From the NCBI RefSeq assembly GCF_035222485.1, contig NC_085923.1:1488001-1552000 (forward strand): a DNA stretch of 64,000 nt, written 5' to 3'. The DNA comes from Podospora pseudoanserina (lineage: Eukaryota; Ascomycota; Sordariomycetes; Sordariales; Podosporaceae). Shown here one piece after another: positions 45,180 through 54,903 of this stretch (positions within the stretch are counted from its first letter, which is position 1; the number at the start of each line of letters is the position of its first letter). Both the position numbers and the translations under genes were made by a program. The notes below the pieces were generated by a model. The model was not told the origin of the DNA and did not search any database. It worked only from the letters and a program-made list of their open reading frames with translations.

Positions 45180-47690
45180 ATGGAATCTCCAGGCATGTTT
45201 AGGGTCAAGGTCTTTCGGCATGCTGGAGAGCCTTGGAGGCAGTCCTCGAAAAGGGATACCTGGCCTGAAAGACATGAATTCGGGGTTGCAATTATTTGTG
45301 CCCTCCCTCTTGAGGCAACAGCTGTCAATGCAACATTTGATATCACCTGGCCCTCTACCGTTGTTTGGAGGCAAAAGTCGGCCGCAGGAACAGGAACAGC
45401 TACTTGGAGATGTGGCCATCAGCGACGGGATACTGCAGCATGACTTGGGGAGAAAGCTTGCCGGTCGGTTCGTGCCGGAGACGAAGCTCCTGGAACCAGG
45501 CGTGGAGATACGGGGAGTGCTGGTGAAGTTGCGGACAGAACAGGCATGGGAGCTGCTACAGACAGATGTCGCCAGTAATCTTGAGGTCTTGAAAGGGAAA
45601 ATCTGGTCTTATGGTTATCCTGGTACGCGTTGGGATTCTCTTTTCAGATCGGACTACCTGCACAAGAATCGCGGTGAAGAGAAGTGTGAAGAGTGTGCAG
45701 GTGATGATGGAGTCTGTATGCGGTCGATTGAGATGACTTGTCAACAGCTCGGCTGCAAGGAAACCGAGACTGTGATTCGCCGAAGGTTGGATTATCAGAG
45801 TGGCTCTATCATTCACATTGGACGCGTAGGTTCTGGGGACACGGTGATGAGGTTGGGAAAGGATCGTGATGAGATTGTGGAGCGAGATGGCATCATTGCA
45901 TTTGAGATGGAAGGTGCTGGGGTGTGGAGACCTTTCCCAAGAGATTTAGAGCCTCGGGATGTCGAGAAAAGCGGGCAATTTCCCGGCTGAGGCTCACGGC
46001 CTGTTGGACGTGCTGTTTACAACACCATATCTAGACCGCAAGAATCGTAATCCCGATGAGGTCCAGGGTACCTGTAAGTGGTTTATACAGCATTCATTAT
46101 TTGGCCAGTGAGAAAAGGGGGGGGGGGTTCGAACATTCTGGGTATCAGCGGACCCTGGGTGTGGGAAATCAGCCCTGGCCAAACATCTGGTGGAGGATGT
46201 CATTCCAAACACCACGGCTCGAAAAACCTGTTACTTTTTTTTCAAAGACGATGTTGAGGATCAAAAGACAATGAACAGCGCGCTGAGTTGTGTATTACAT
46301 CAGCTCTACTTAGTATTATCGAACCCAGATTGCCTCCCGGCCGCCACTAAAAGCAAACTGTAAACAGATCCTGAGGGCTTCAAGAGCTCATGCGCCTGAA
46401 CAAAACCAGAGCATGCCCGAATTTAAGCTTCATTCTGACTAGTCGACCACTTGAGGCCATTGGACGGGAGTTCCAGCTCAGGGACAGCCCGGGTTCCTCT
46501 GTAATCCACCTACGTGGTGAAAGTCAGGAGGAGATCCAGAAGATATCAGACGAGATCAACATCTTCATTCGAGCCAGAGTGTAAAGTATCGCTTCACTCT
46601 TTGGGCCTCAAAGACAATGAGAAACACTTCCTTCTGAACCGGCTCCTCAGTGTCCCGCATCGGACTTACCTTTGGGCGCACTTGATACTCGACTTGATCG
46701 AAAAGGCGGCCGATATAGACAAAGTCGGAGATGGATGAAGCCGTGCTGCAAACGCTCAGTGCGATTTGCTACAGGGTCCAGAATAACTATCCAGTATGGT
46801 ACGAAGCTTATCGCTGGTCTAAATCCTCTCCAGGCGCGTTGACAGTGGCCGTCAATACCGGGCTTCTTCGGCTGGTGGAGATGATGTTGAAGTCAAGAGA
46901 CGCCCATGGTAATGACTCTCTTAACGAGGGAACTGGCTAGCTTTAGCAGAACAAGATGGGACAAACACCTATTTATGGAACAGCTTCTAACCTTTGTGTT
47001 GGTGAGGAAGAGGCCCTCCACTTCGAGAAAATCAAGTTACTCCTTGAAGCTGGCGCCGAGCTTTATAACATCGGCGAGTATGGTAGCACTCTGGTATGTT
47101 ATTTCTTTTAGCTTCGCTTATTTCCCCTCTTGTCTGCCAGATTGCGTCTCTGACACGTCCATGATTGGCAACAGCTTCATGTTGTCGCCCGCTACTGCCT
47201 CAGGGTGCAACCGGAGCTGGTAAAGTTGGTGTTGAACACCGGTGTAGATGTCAACCATCGACGCAAAGACGGAATGACAGCGGTACTCCTCACCTACAAA
47301 CCGGAGATGATACGACTAATGGCCGAACACGGTGCCAAAGTGGACGGAATTCTGCAGCATACTAGCGGACCTTTCGGCAACGAATCGGTTCTGTCTCGCC
47401 CATTGCAACTAGGATCTCTTATACCGGAGTAGAGACTGTATGTACTGGAAGCTTTGCTCGATGCTGGTGCCCCCGTCGATGAACGGAATGGTGATTCGCT
47501 TACACCACTTTTGCGGGTCGCAATTCATGTTTCCGGGTTGAGTTCAAAGTTGGCAAGGCTACTTACTGGTCGAGAGAGGGGCAGATGTCAATACAGTAGA
47601 TGCCAACCGAAGATCGGTACCCTCGTGGGCTGTTTCAGGATCTTGTAGTTGCAACTACCCGCTGCACGATTTTCTCGTCGGTAGGGGGGC
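45180..47690 (+). pseudogene. Remnant of a PNP-NACHT-ankyrin (fungal NLR-like) gene
   Basis: Parts in order: a nucleoside-phosphorylase-type N-domain (HEFGVAIICALPLEATAV; LLGDVAISDGILQHDLGR; SGDTVMRLGKDRDEIVERDG; IAFEMEGAGVW), with its middle of roughly 40 residues missing; a P-loop NACHT part (FWVSADPGCGKSALAKHLV, CYFFFKDDVEDQKTMNSAL; then LSFILTSRPLEAIG, VIHLRGESQEEIQ, EINIFIRARV, LLSVPHRTYLWAHLIL), with the Walker B segment missing; and ankyrin repeats (KIKLLLEAGAELYNIGEYGSTL, interrupted here; LVKLVLNTGVDVNHRRKDG; VLEALLDAGAPVDERNGDS; LVERGADVN). An intron at 47095-47174 still has good borders (GTATGT, CAACAG). Frame breaks include an 11-12 G run near 46120. A TAA at 46582 and a TAG at 47430 fit CAA/TGG or CAG changed by RIP. 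Intact relatives act in non-self recognition and cell death. The frame ends at a repeat near 47698. Confidence 0.75.
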
Positions 47691-47697
47691 AATCAAA

Positions 47698-47750
47698 TTC
47701 TACTTGTGCACCCCCCTTTCACTTCCTGTGCATCCCCATATATGACCCTG
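47698..47750 (+). repeat. Repeat end shared with the 30.3-kb foldback element
   Basis: ACTTGTGCACCCCCCTTTCA, then CCTGTGCATCCCCATATATG and ACCCTG align in order with 30278-30336. It abuts the point where the ankyrin reading of the NLR remnant ends. No inverted partner is visible downstream to 48000, so it is a fragment or a one-ended copy. Confidence 0.4.
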
Positions 47751-47996
47751 TCCATTTGCCCAGGGCTAGAAGCTACCACTATCACCACCATCACCACTAC
47801 TACCACATCAAAAGTACAATGCCACCACCACGATCCACAAGCACGTTACTAGGTATTTATAACGATACCAGACTTACTTGAAGATTCCCATATAGACTGT
47901 AGTATAGCAAGTTATCAACCACCATCTACACATTCCTCTCGCAAATTAATGTAGACCCTGAAATCTAGGTACCACACAAGTATCAACATTGACCGA

Positions 47997-49286
47997 CTAC
48001 TCTTCGTCCTCCTTCAAAACCTCATACCACGTCCCTTCTACTGTGTGTACGAACCCGTCCCGGCCCTGAAAGTAACTCATGTTCTTCTCAAAGTGACAGT
48101 CTTCCATCCCCTCATCATCTTCCAGTTCCCGTCCGGCTTCCCCAGGTGGAAAGCAAAAGTCAGGTGCGCAACCCCGATGTACCACCTTACCGCTAGCGGG
48201 GAACTGTCCACGTCTAACTGGCCCAAACCTTGAGGGAGGGGGCTGAAACATTTCTATGGCCTCCTCGAATGAGCCACTCTGACCCGGCGGTGGGCTTCCA
48301 TCCACGGGTCTGAAATGGAACATGTTATCAAACGCCATATTGACCACTTCCTCATGCGAAAATTCCTTCCACCAAGGAATAACCTTGAGAAATTCCCACC
48401 GTTCTTCTTTGTTGTGTTGAATCGAAGTGGGAGGGTCATTGTCAAAACCATTACACAGTGTTGTCTGAAATGGTCTGAGGCATGGCCGTCGAAAAAGTGG
48501 GATACCGCCGCGGGAAGACGCAGGTTCGATTGGAGGTTGGGATTTGGCATGTAGGCTGCATCTTCTGGAGATATAGTGGATGACCGTGGGCTTGTAATCA
48601 TATGGCTGGACGGTGGGTCATACTGCCATTCCCAAGTCCGACAGATGCCGTTCAGGATGTCGACATCGTCAGGGTGCAGGCGGGATGTCCGGGTTTCTTC
48701 ACGGTGGCCCCTGATGGCTGCTTGAAACCCGGCGTTTTCCCACTTGATAAGGGCAAGTGTCTGTTCGATGGTCGTCCTGCAGACACGGTATGATCCCTGT
48801 GTAGTCAGGAAGTCCATCACCTTGACAAGTGAGGAGAGCTCGGGGTAACATCTTGAATGAAGGCCCTCGAAAGTGGACAGATACATGCCTGTGGTAGGAT
48901 AGTCTGGAGGCTCAACGATGACCAAAAGGAGGGGCTCCCGGAGAGTATGGAACTGCAATGACTTCATGAACGTGACTGCAATCCTGGTGATATGCAGAGT
49001 GTCAATGTATGGGTTGATCCAGCCTTGAAAAAGTCTTGGGGAGCCAAGATCGCCACTGTATAGATACGAGAATGCCTGATAATATCTCAAAGTCTCTTTT
49101 CCGTGCTTCAATGTTGATGCTGAGGGTAACGGGTGGTTTTCCTCCGTACCTGTGATCGGCTGCCCTTCTCGACCCCCGTGGGTCGAAGCCGACCGATGCT
49201 GGTTTCCACATATAACGATAAATCATGAGTGGAATCTCAAGAGGGAGGCAGTTCAAGCCTCTTAGTTCCGAACTTGTTGATGCCAT
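47997..49286 (-). pseudogene. 2EXR-domain protein gene with frame breaks
   Basis: Start MASTSSELRGLNCLPLE at 49286. The N-terminal block CLPLEIPLMIYRYMWKP with VTLSINIEARK is the 2EXR pattern (L-P-x-E-I/R-x-x-I/M-W/Y, then I-N-x-E-A-R) found in large fungal families related to F-box-like proteins. It continues ETLRYYQAFSYLYSGD, INPYIDTLHITRIAV, DVDILNGICRTWEWQY, and a C-terminal part WEFLKVIPWWKEFSHEEV to GTWYEVLKEDEE (stop 47997). The frame slips by one base in an A run near 49098 and again near 48400. All other codons read well, so this is a young pseudogene or the slips are sequence errors. Function of the family is unknown. Confidence 0.6.
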
Positions 49287-49828
49287 GATATGAATGCAAC
49301 CAGCCGACAAGTTGGAAAACTGACCTTTTGAAGGAGGTGCAGACAGGTGAGTTGTCTTGGCTGAAGCTTGGTGAAGAGCAACGCGGTGGGTCGACCTCTC
49401 TTTTGAAGTTCGACAAAGTAAAGCAGACAGACAGGCAATTTGCGTATTATTGACGCAAGAATAGGGAGAAGGTAGCAAATACAAGACAACATTGCAATCG
49501 TTCAAGTGGTTGCGATAACGTGGTATGGTCTGTGAATTCTGAAAGCTTGGCCTCTCCAAGATTTAGACCTGGAAGTTCTGGATCTGCATTGTAATCTGTA
49601 TTTTGACGTGATAAACAGTTTCAAAATCTTCACCCTTCTGTAAAGATATTTATGTTCCAGTCTTGATCACTCACCGCAAAAGAACACCGTTATTGGGTAA
49701 GTCATAGCGGCAACGCTTAGCTGGTACAGGTATTCTCTCTTGGGCACAGTGTATGCAGATACCTCAGAGTAAGAAGGGTATTCTCAGTGTGTTGAATCCT
49801 TGAACCGGGTCAACAGAGATAGTATGGC
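49287..49828. other. Intergenic
   Basis: Promoter side of the 2EXR gene and 3' flank of the secreted protein gene. Nothing else seen. Confidence 0.4.
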
Positions 49829-50605
49829 CTAAGAATCTGCTGCTCCCGAGGTCGGTAGGCGAGAACAGTTGTCGTAATAAATTGCATAGCCATCTTGCCT
49901 CCTGGAATTCGGGTTCCACAACGGTTGAGCTCCCTGCAGCAATGTCTCCTGAGCTACACCGATCCCTGGTGGGCCGCTCTTCCTCCCAGTGGATGTAGTG
50001 GACGCAGTCGTAGACGTCTTGAAACTCCGGTACCCAGCACTCAGAACCACGCTCCGAGACACACCACCATTACCACCATCAGTGCCCACAACGCCACCCC
50101 CAAATCTATCAATCGAAGCGGTCGTGACACCCTCCCCAAACTCCGTCCATGTCTGACTCCGTGTCGGCAGCCACTGATACACCGAAGTGGAAGAGCACAT
50201 CGGAGCGAAAAAGTGGAATTCGCAGATTATCAACCTCATGCACCCGGGTGTTATTGGACTGCAGGAGGGACTCTTGGCGCAGCACTCTCTGTAGTCCTCA
50301 CAGATGGTGGCTTTTCTTGGCCATTTCACCTGATATGTGTAGATGGTGCATCGCAACCAGGCAGCATCGGGGTCGATACCTCTCCGGCCTCCTCTCCAAG
50401 AGCATGTCTCTGCCCAGGTGTAGCTCGAATTTGCCACACAGTCACGAGGACTATACACGCCGTACGGATTCCCGGGAAAGTTGTGTTGCCTCTGCGTCTG
50501 GGTAGCTGGAGTGGCCGTTGTTGTGGTCAAGGTGGCAAGGGCGCTGGGCAGAATTAGTGCCAGAACAATCGCCGCATACGCGGCATGACGGGTGATAGCG
50601 AGCAC
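49829..50605 (-). CDS. Secreted Cys-containing protein
   Basis: A single 258-aa exon. Signal peptide MLAITRHAAYAAIVLALILP-SALA, then a Thr/Gln linker (TTTTATPATQTQRQ). A Cys-rich half follows with about ten Cys (YSPRDCVANSSYTWAETCSW; RCTIYTYQVKWPRKATICED; ECCAKSPSCSPITPGC; ICEFHFFAPMC). The C-terminal half is Gly/Ser/Thr-rich (STTASTTSTGRKSG) and ends with two more possible partners. There is no GPI-like hydrophobic tail. I do not recognise the fold. A surface or effector-type protein is possible, but nothing in the sequence proves it. Confidence 0.65.
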   Translation of the reverse strand: MLAITRHAAYAAIVLALILPSALATLTTTTATPATQTQRQHNFPGNPYGVYSPRDCVANSSYTWAETCSWRGGRRGIDPDAAWLRCTIYTYQVKWPRKATICEDYRECCAKSPSCSPITPGCMRLIICEFHFFAPMCSSTSVYQWLPTRSQTWTEFGEGVTTASIDRFGGGVVGTDGGNGGVSRSVVLSAGYRSFKTSTTASTTSTGRKSGPPGIGVAQETLLQGAQPLWNPNSRRQDGYAIYYDNCSRLPTSGAADS

Positions 50606-51494
50606 TACTGCAGGTTTTTCGGATAGATGCGATGACGATACAGCAGTCCCAGAAAAAGCCGATGTGTAAGGTTCACACGGAGGTAAGTGTTAATGGGACC
50701 TGACAGAGAGGGTTTGCGGCGTATGAACATAGCTAATAAGGCGTACCAGGGTCATGTTTATACGTATATACTTAGGTCTCGTGATTGCCTCTAGAATTTA
50801 GAGCGCCTGCCTGGCCTAGTGGGCGTAATCATACCTACCAAATCTTGGTTAAGAGGCTACCTGCGGTGCAACCATCGCCTAAAGTAGGTATGTAGGCCTG
50901 TCACCAAGGTCACCCATCCCCCCATAGGTTGATCTTGATAGATAAAAGCAATGGGGCGTTACAACGCGATTCCGACACGGATTGTCAATATGCCTTGTCG
51001 TAATTAAAACATGCCGGTAGATCGAAAAGCTGGGAAAAAACCATGACTGTGGGTGGCGTGCTTATCAGGTTTGACGATCTGGGGTGCTGCGTCTCGTACA
51101 TATCCCGACCAATGCCAGTGGCCCGTGGTTGTATCGAGATACCGGCCTGTTATCTCTTTCCGAACACTATAGCCGTCTGTGGGACAGCTGGGTCAAAACA
51201 TCCGGCGACCAAGCTCCACACTCACAAGCATTGCAGCTGCAATATAAATTGAGTGGGGCTGGATCCAGGATAGTAAGTGCGCCTTGTGAGGCAGTTCGAG
51301 GCCACTTTAGTTACCCGCACTCGAGTATGCTTGACGCCAAGTTTATGTGGTTCGAGATATGTGATGCATAAAGAGACCAACGGCTTTCAGGTTTTAAATC
51401 CACCTCTGCAGGGATGCTCAACTCTTGTGTTGATTTCGGCATATTGGCATTCCAAACCTGCTCCTGCCGGATATTCAATAAAGACCGACAAATC
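50606..51494. other. Intergenic
   Basis: Divergent 5' flanks of the secreted protein gene and the DUF3176 gene. A tRNA A-box-like TGGCCTAGTGG near 50812 has no B box in range. Confidence 0.4.
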
Positions 51495-53594
51495 ATGGAA
51501 ACCGCAGGATTTCAGGCCCAAGCTTCCCCGGAATTATCTCCATCCCAAGAATCCATGGGGACAGCCCTCAATGAGAAGAAGACGGGCATTGATACTCATC
51601 AGCCCGCCAGTCAGGATCATCTCGGTACAGAGGACCAATTCACCGGTTGCCCACCAAGACCTCGAGGTGAACTCGTGAAATTCTGGATATTTGAGCTTCT
51701 CTGTCTAGTGGTCAGTCTTGGATCTCTCTTCAGTGGGTGCAACTCCAGAAGGGTCACAGCACAAATGCTTACAACATACCCCCAGTCATCATCAGTGTCC
51801 TGAAGACATATGACAATCACCCACTTCCCAAGCTTTCATTCCACATCACCCTCAACACCTTTCTTTCCTTCTTCACCACCCTAGCTAAAGCAGCTTTCAT
51901 GAGCCCCGTGGTGGAGTGTATCAGCCAGAGAAAGTGGAATTGGTTCGATCAAGAGCATCCCATAACTGATTTCGATGTTTTTGATAAGGTGAGTCGTGGC
52001 GTCTCCGGGTCGGTCTTGCTGCTGAGGTTGCTCAAAGGAGGCAGTTAACTGTGGTTGGTGCGGTGATATCCATTGTGGGCATTGTCACAACGCCTGTCAC
52101 CCAGCTTCTCATCGAGTATCCAAGTCGTTTGGTATCTCCACCCCCACGCCCGGACACCCCAAACGCTACCATTCCGGTTGTCCAGAACTATCGCAGCCGT
52201 GTTGGTCTGGCTGGGCCACGATCGCTCGACATCACCAGCTTTGTTTCGGCCGGCCTTGTGCATCCGTCAGGTTCACTGATCAGTAAGGTGGTTCCGGTAT
52301 GCCCCAGCGGAACCTGTGAATTCCCTGAATTTGAAAGCTTGTCGCTTTGTTCCAAGGTAGCCAACATTACGGATCGAATACGGGTCGGGCAGGTCCCCTT
52401 TTCTACCTCCCGTGACTGGACAACTTGGGATAATACGATTGACAAGAACCCCCTCCTGCTTAACGGAACCCTGGCCTACAATGTGTCCTTCCTTGATGAG
52501 GAAGACGAGTACTTCGTTGTCCCAGTGTCCTTCACATTGTACAGCTCACGTCTCATTCGATCTATTGCCTTCGCCGAAGATAAGACCCTTGCCGCTGCAT
52601 GGGTGGCCGGATACAAGGTTGTCTGGTCTAACGCTGGCAACGTCACATACACTGACGGCAACTCAACAGGCTCGAACCCTTGGAACTGGCAGGCCTTCGA
52701 GATGGCTTACTACGCCTGCGTCAACAGATACTCGGTCCGTGTTGACAATGGAACTGCACGCACAGTGACTCTGTCGTCGCATGACGTGGTTGGGCCTTCA
52801 GACCACGGTGTGAGAGCAATCAACTGTACGATACCAAGACTGGTCAGTGGAGGGGCACAGAAGACACAGTGTCAGCAGGACGGGAGAAACCCCAACCAAG
52901 GGGTGCTCACACTCAAGGGCAGCCTTCCGACAGCTCAGGGTTCAAACTTTACCGCAGATGTGCGGAGTTCGACACTCCTGAGCCCGGCCATCACCCATGA
53001 TTCAGCTAGTATCTGGGCCTGGGATGGTGGTGCGGTGAAGATTCTGGTGGGAAATGTCGCAACCCCAACGCTTGCTGATGCCATATACGGATACAGAACC
53101 GATGACTTTGGAACAGTCGAAAATCGGTTGCAGACCTGGGATACCGAAATCCAACGACAGAGGCTGCAAAATGTGGCCACCAATTTGGCGGTAAGCATAA
53201 CCAATGGGTAAGTGACGAGCCTCCTCTGTTCCTTCAGACAGATAGTCTGTTGAAGTATCAAACTGGTTGATAACGCTTTTCCAGCCTTCGCTCTATCAGA
53301 TCTGATATCAATTCGACCGATGGGGCGGATAATGCTTTCCCGGTGGTTGGCACTGTCCCTGAGGTGCAAACATTTGTGCAGGTGCGCTGGGTGTGGTTGA
53401 CCCTCATCGTTTTGCAGCTTGGCCTCGCTCTGATATTCTTCATCATGACCGTGATTGCGACCCGTCATCTTGGTGCTCAAGTTCGCAAGAGCTCGGTGCT
53501 TGAGACATCGTATGCGCTTCACCCCAATGGCGGGCTTGGAAACGAGGGGACAAAAACTCAGATGGTTCGACAACACGGCAATATGGTATTGTGA
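51495..53594 (+). CDS. DUF3176 multi-pass membrane protein, one frame slip
   Basis: Exons 51495-51732, 51786-53207 and 53285-53594, with GT-AG introns. The N-terminus is polar (METAGFQAQASPELSPSQ). DUF3176 follows: LVKFWIFELLCLVVSLGSLF, LKTYDNHPLPKLSFHITLNT, FFTTLAKAAFMSPVVECISQ, RKWNWFDQEHPITDFDVFD. Then comes a membrane hairpin LTVVGAVISIVGIVTTPVTQ. A lumenal domain of about 370 residues has many N-glycosylation sites and CPSGTCEFPEFESLSLC, typical of this family. A final membrane helix (WLTLIVLQLGLALIFFIMTV) and a cytoplasmic tail end the protein. The frame slips by one base near 52041 (LLKGG to QLTVV). Everything else is intact, so a base may be missing from the sequence; otherwise it is a recent null allele. 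Function unknown. Confidence 0.75.
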
Positions 53595-54003
53595 CTGTCG
53601 TCTGCTGATCCGCCCCAGCAAGTTGCAGCGAGACAAAATTCGCAACCGAAACAGAGAAAGACTGATGACAATTTGAGCTCACATGGGTAGCGGGGCGAAT
53701 GGAGCTTGGTGTTGAAATCAGAGGGAAGGAGCAGGCGGGACACACTATCCTATTTAATTGGAAGCTTAAGGTACTTAGCTGCTAGGTAGCTACCTTAGAG
53801 AGACGGTTGGCCTGAAGCATAAGGTATCTTATCTAATAACACGAATATATCTGTTATCCTTGCCAGTTCCGTCCTGACACCTGACAAAATGTCCAATGAC
53901 CACCGGTCAGTGGCGCTTCTTTTTTTCCGCCGGGCTGGCTGCATTCCGTTTGCAACATTCGACCCCCGCCCAGGGCCCTTCGTAGAACAAACAGATCGCA
54001 TCA

Positions 54004-54738
54004 CGTCCCCGAGAGCCCATCGTTGTTCTACTTCATCTTGGGCACTGAGGAGACTGGCTTCTCTACTATCCTGGCGACCGGCTCATTTCACAAGAGGAGA
54101 TTGCCAAGGTTTCCGACATCATGGAAAAGCACTCAATCGGGCCGGAGAATACTCGAATCCGGAAGCTGGTTGAGGATGGCAACCCAATAACCTGTTGCAC
54201 CCTTCACGTAGTCTTATATGTCACCTACCTCAACATCGGGGTTGATGGCCCCTCCAAGCTCTTAAGACATTGCCCAAAAACCAGGCTTGGGGCCAGGTCC
54301 ACCACCGGGTACCTAGCTATACACACCTTGATCCCCGGGAACCCCCTACAAATGTAACTCGTATTTCGTAGGCCCATTTGTCCATCCTCAAGCACATGCT
54401 TCAAGACGGAGGCGGCGTCATCCGCATCTCCCACAACACGTAGGAGGACTCAACCGTCACCATCCACCTCGACCTCACCAAGTTCGTCTCGCACGGTAAA
54501 CCCGCTGCGGGCCGCTACCTCTTGCACCTGCATATCTGGCGCTGCGCTCCAAATTTCTCAGCTCGCAAGGACTTATACGAGGCTCTTTGTGCCGTCGAGG
54601 GTGAGTTCGAAACCGAGACCCAGATGGAAGTTTTTCCAGCCCAACAGGTTCCTTCGGGGCGAGGACGAGGTCGAGATGAAGTTGTATGAGGCCAGCAATA
54701 GGGGGTGGATCCAGTCCTGGGCCGAGATGGATGTGTGA
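54004..54738 (+). pseudogene. Dipeptidyl peptidase III (M49) fragment
   Basis: An N-terminal scrap (VPESPSLFYFILG; FYYPGDRLISQEEIAKVSDI; MEKHSIGPENTRIRKLVEDG) is joined to the C-terminal end (KNQAWGQVHHRV; LKHMLQDGGGVIRISH; TVTIHLDLTKFVSHGKPAAG; RYLLHLHIWRCAPNFSARKD; WKFFQPNRFLRGEDEVEMKL; YEASNRGWIQSWAEMDV, stop 54738). These match the two ends of fungal DPP III. The central part with the zinc-binding catalytic motifs is absent and several frames are used, so it is dead. The parent is normally a cytosolic zinc exopeptidase releasing dipeptides; another full copy presumably exists elsewhere in the genome. Confidence 0.7.
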
Positions 54739-54903
54739 GGTGTGAGATGTAACGAGCTGTCGGCTTTGCGAGAAAAAACCCTTATTAACCACCTGGAATC
54801 TAGATAATGATTAGATTTGAGCTTGCGTAGTCAGCGGCAAGAATCAATGACATGTCAAACAGAGAGAAATATCAAAGAAGCCCTCAGTATCTCTACCCAA
54901 CCT

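Noticed and set aside
53258-53745. Minus-strand frames overlapping the DUF3176 last exon
   Set aside because: They overlap a well-supported exon with a membrane helix and canonical intron and show no features of their own.
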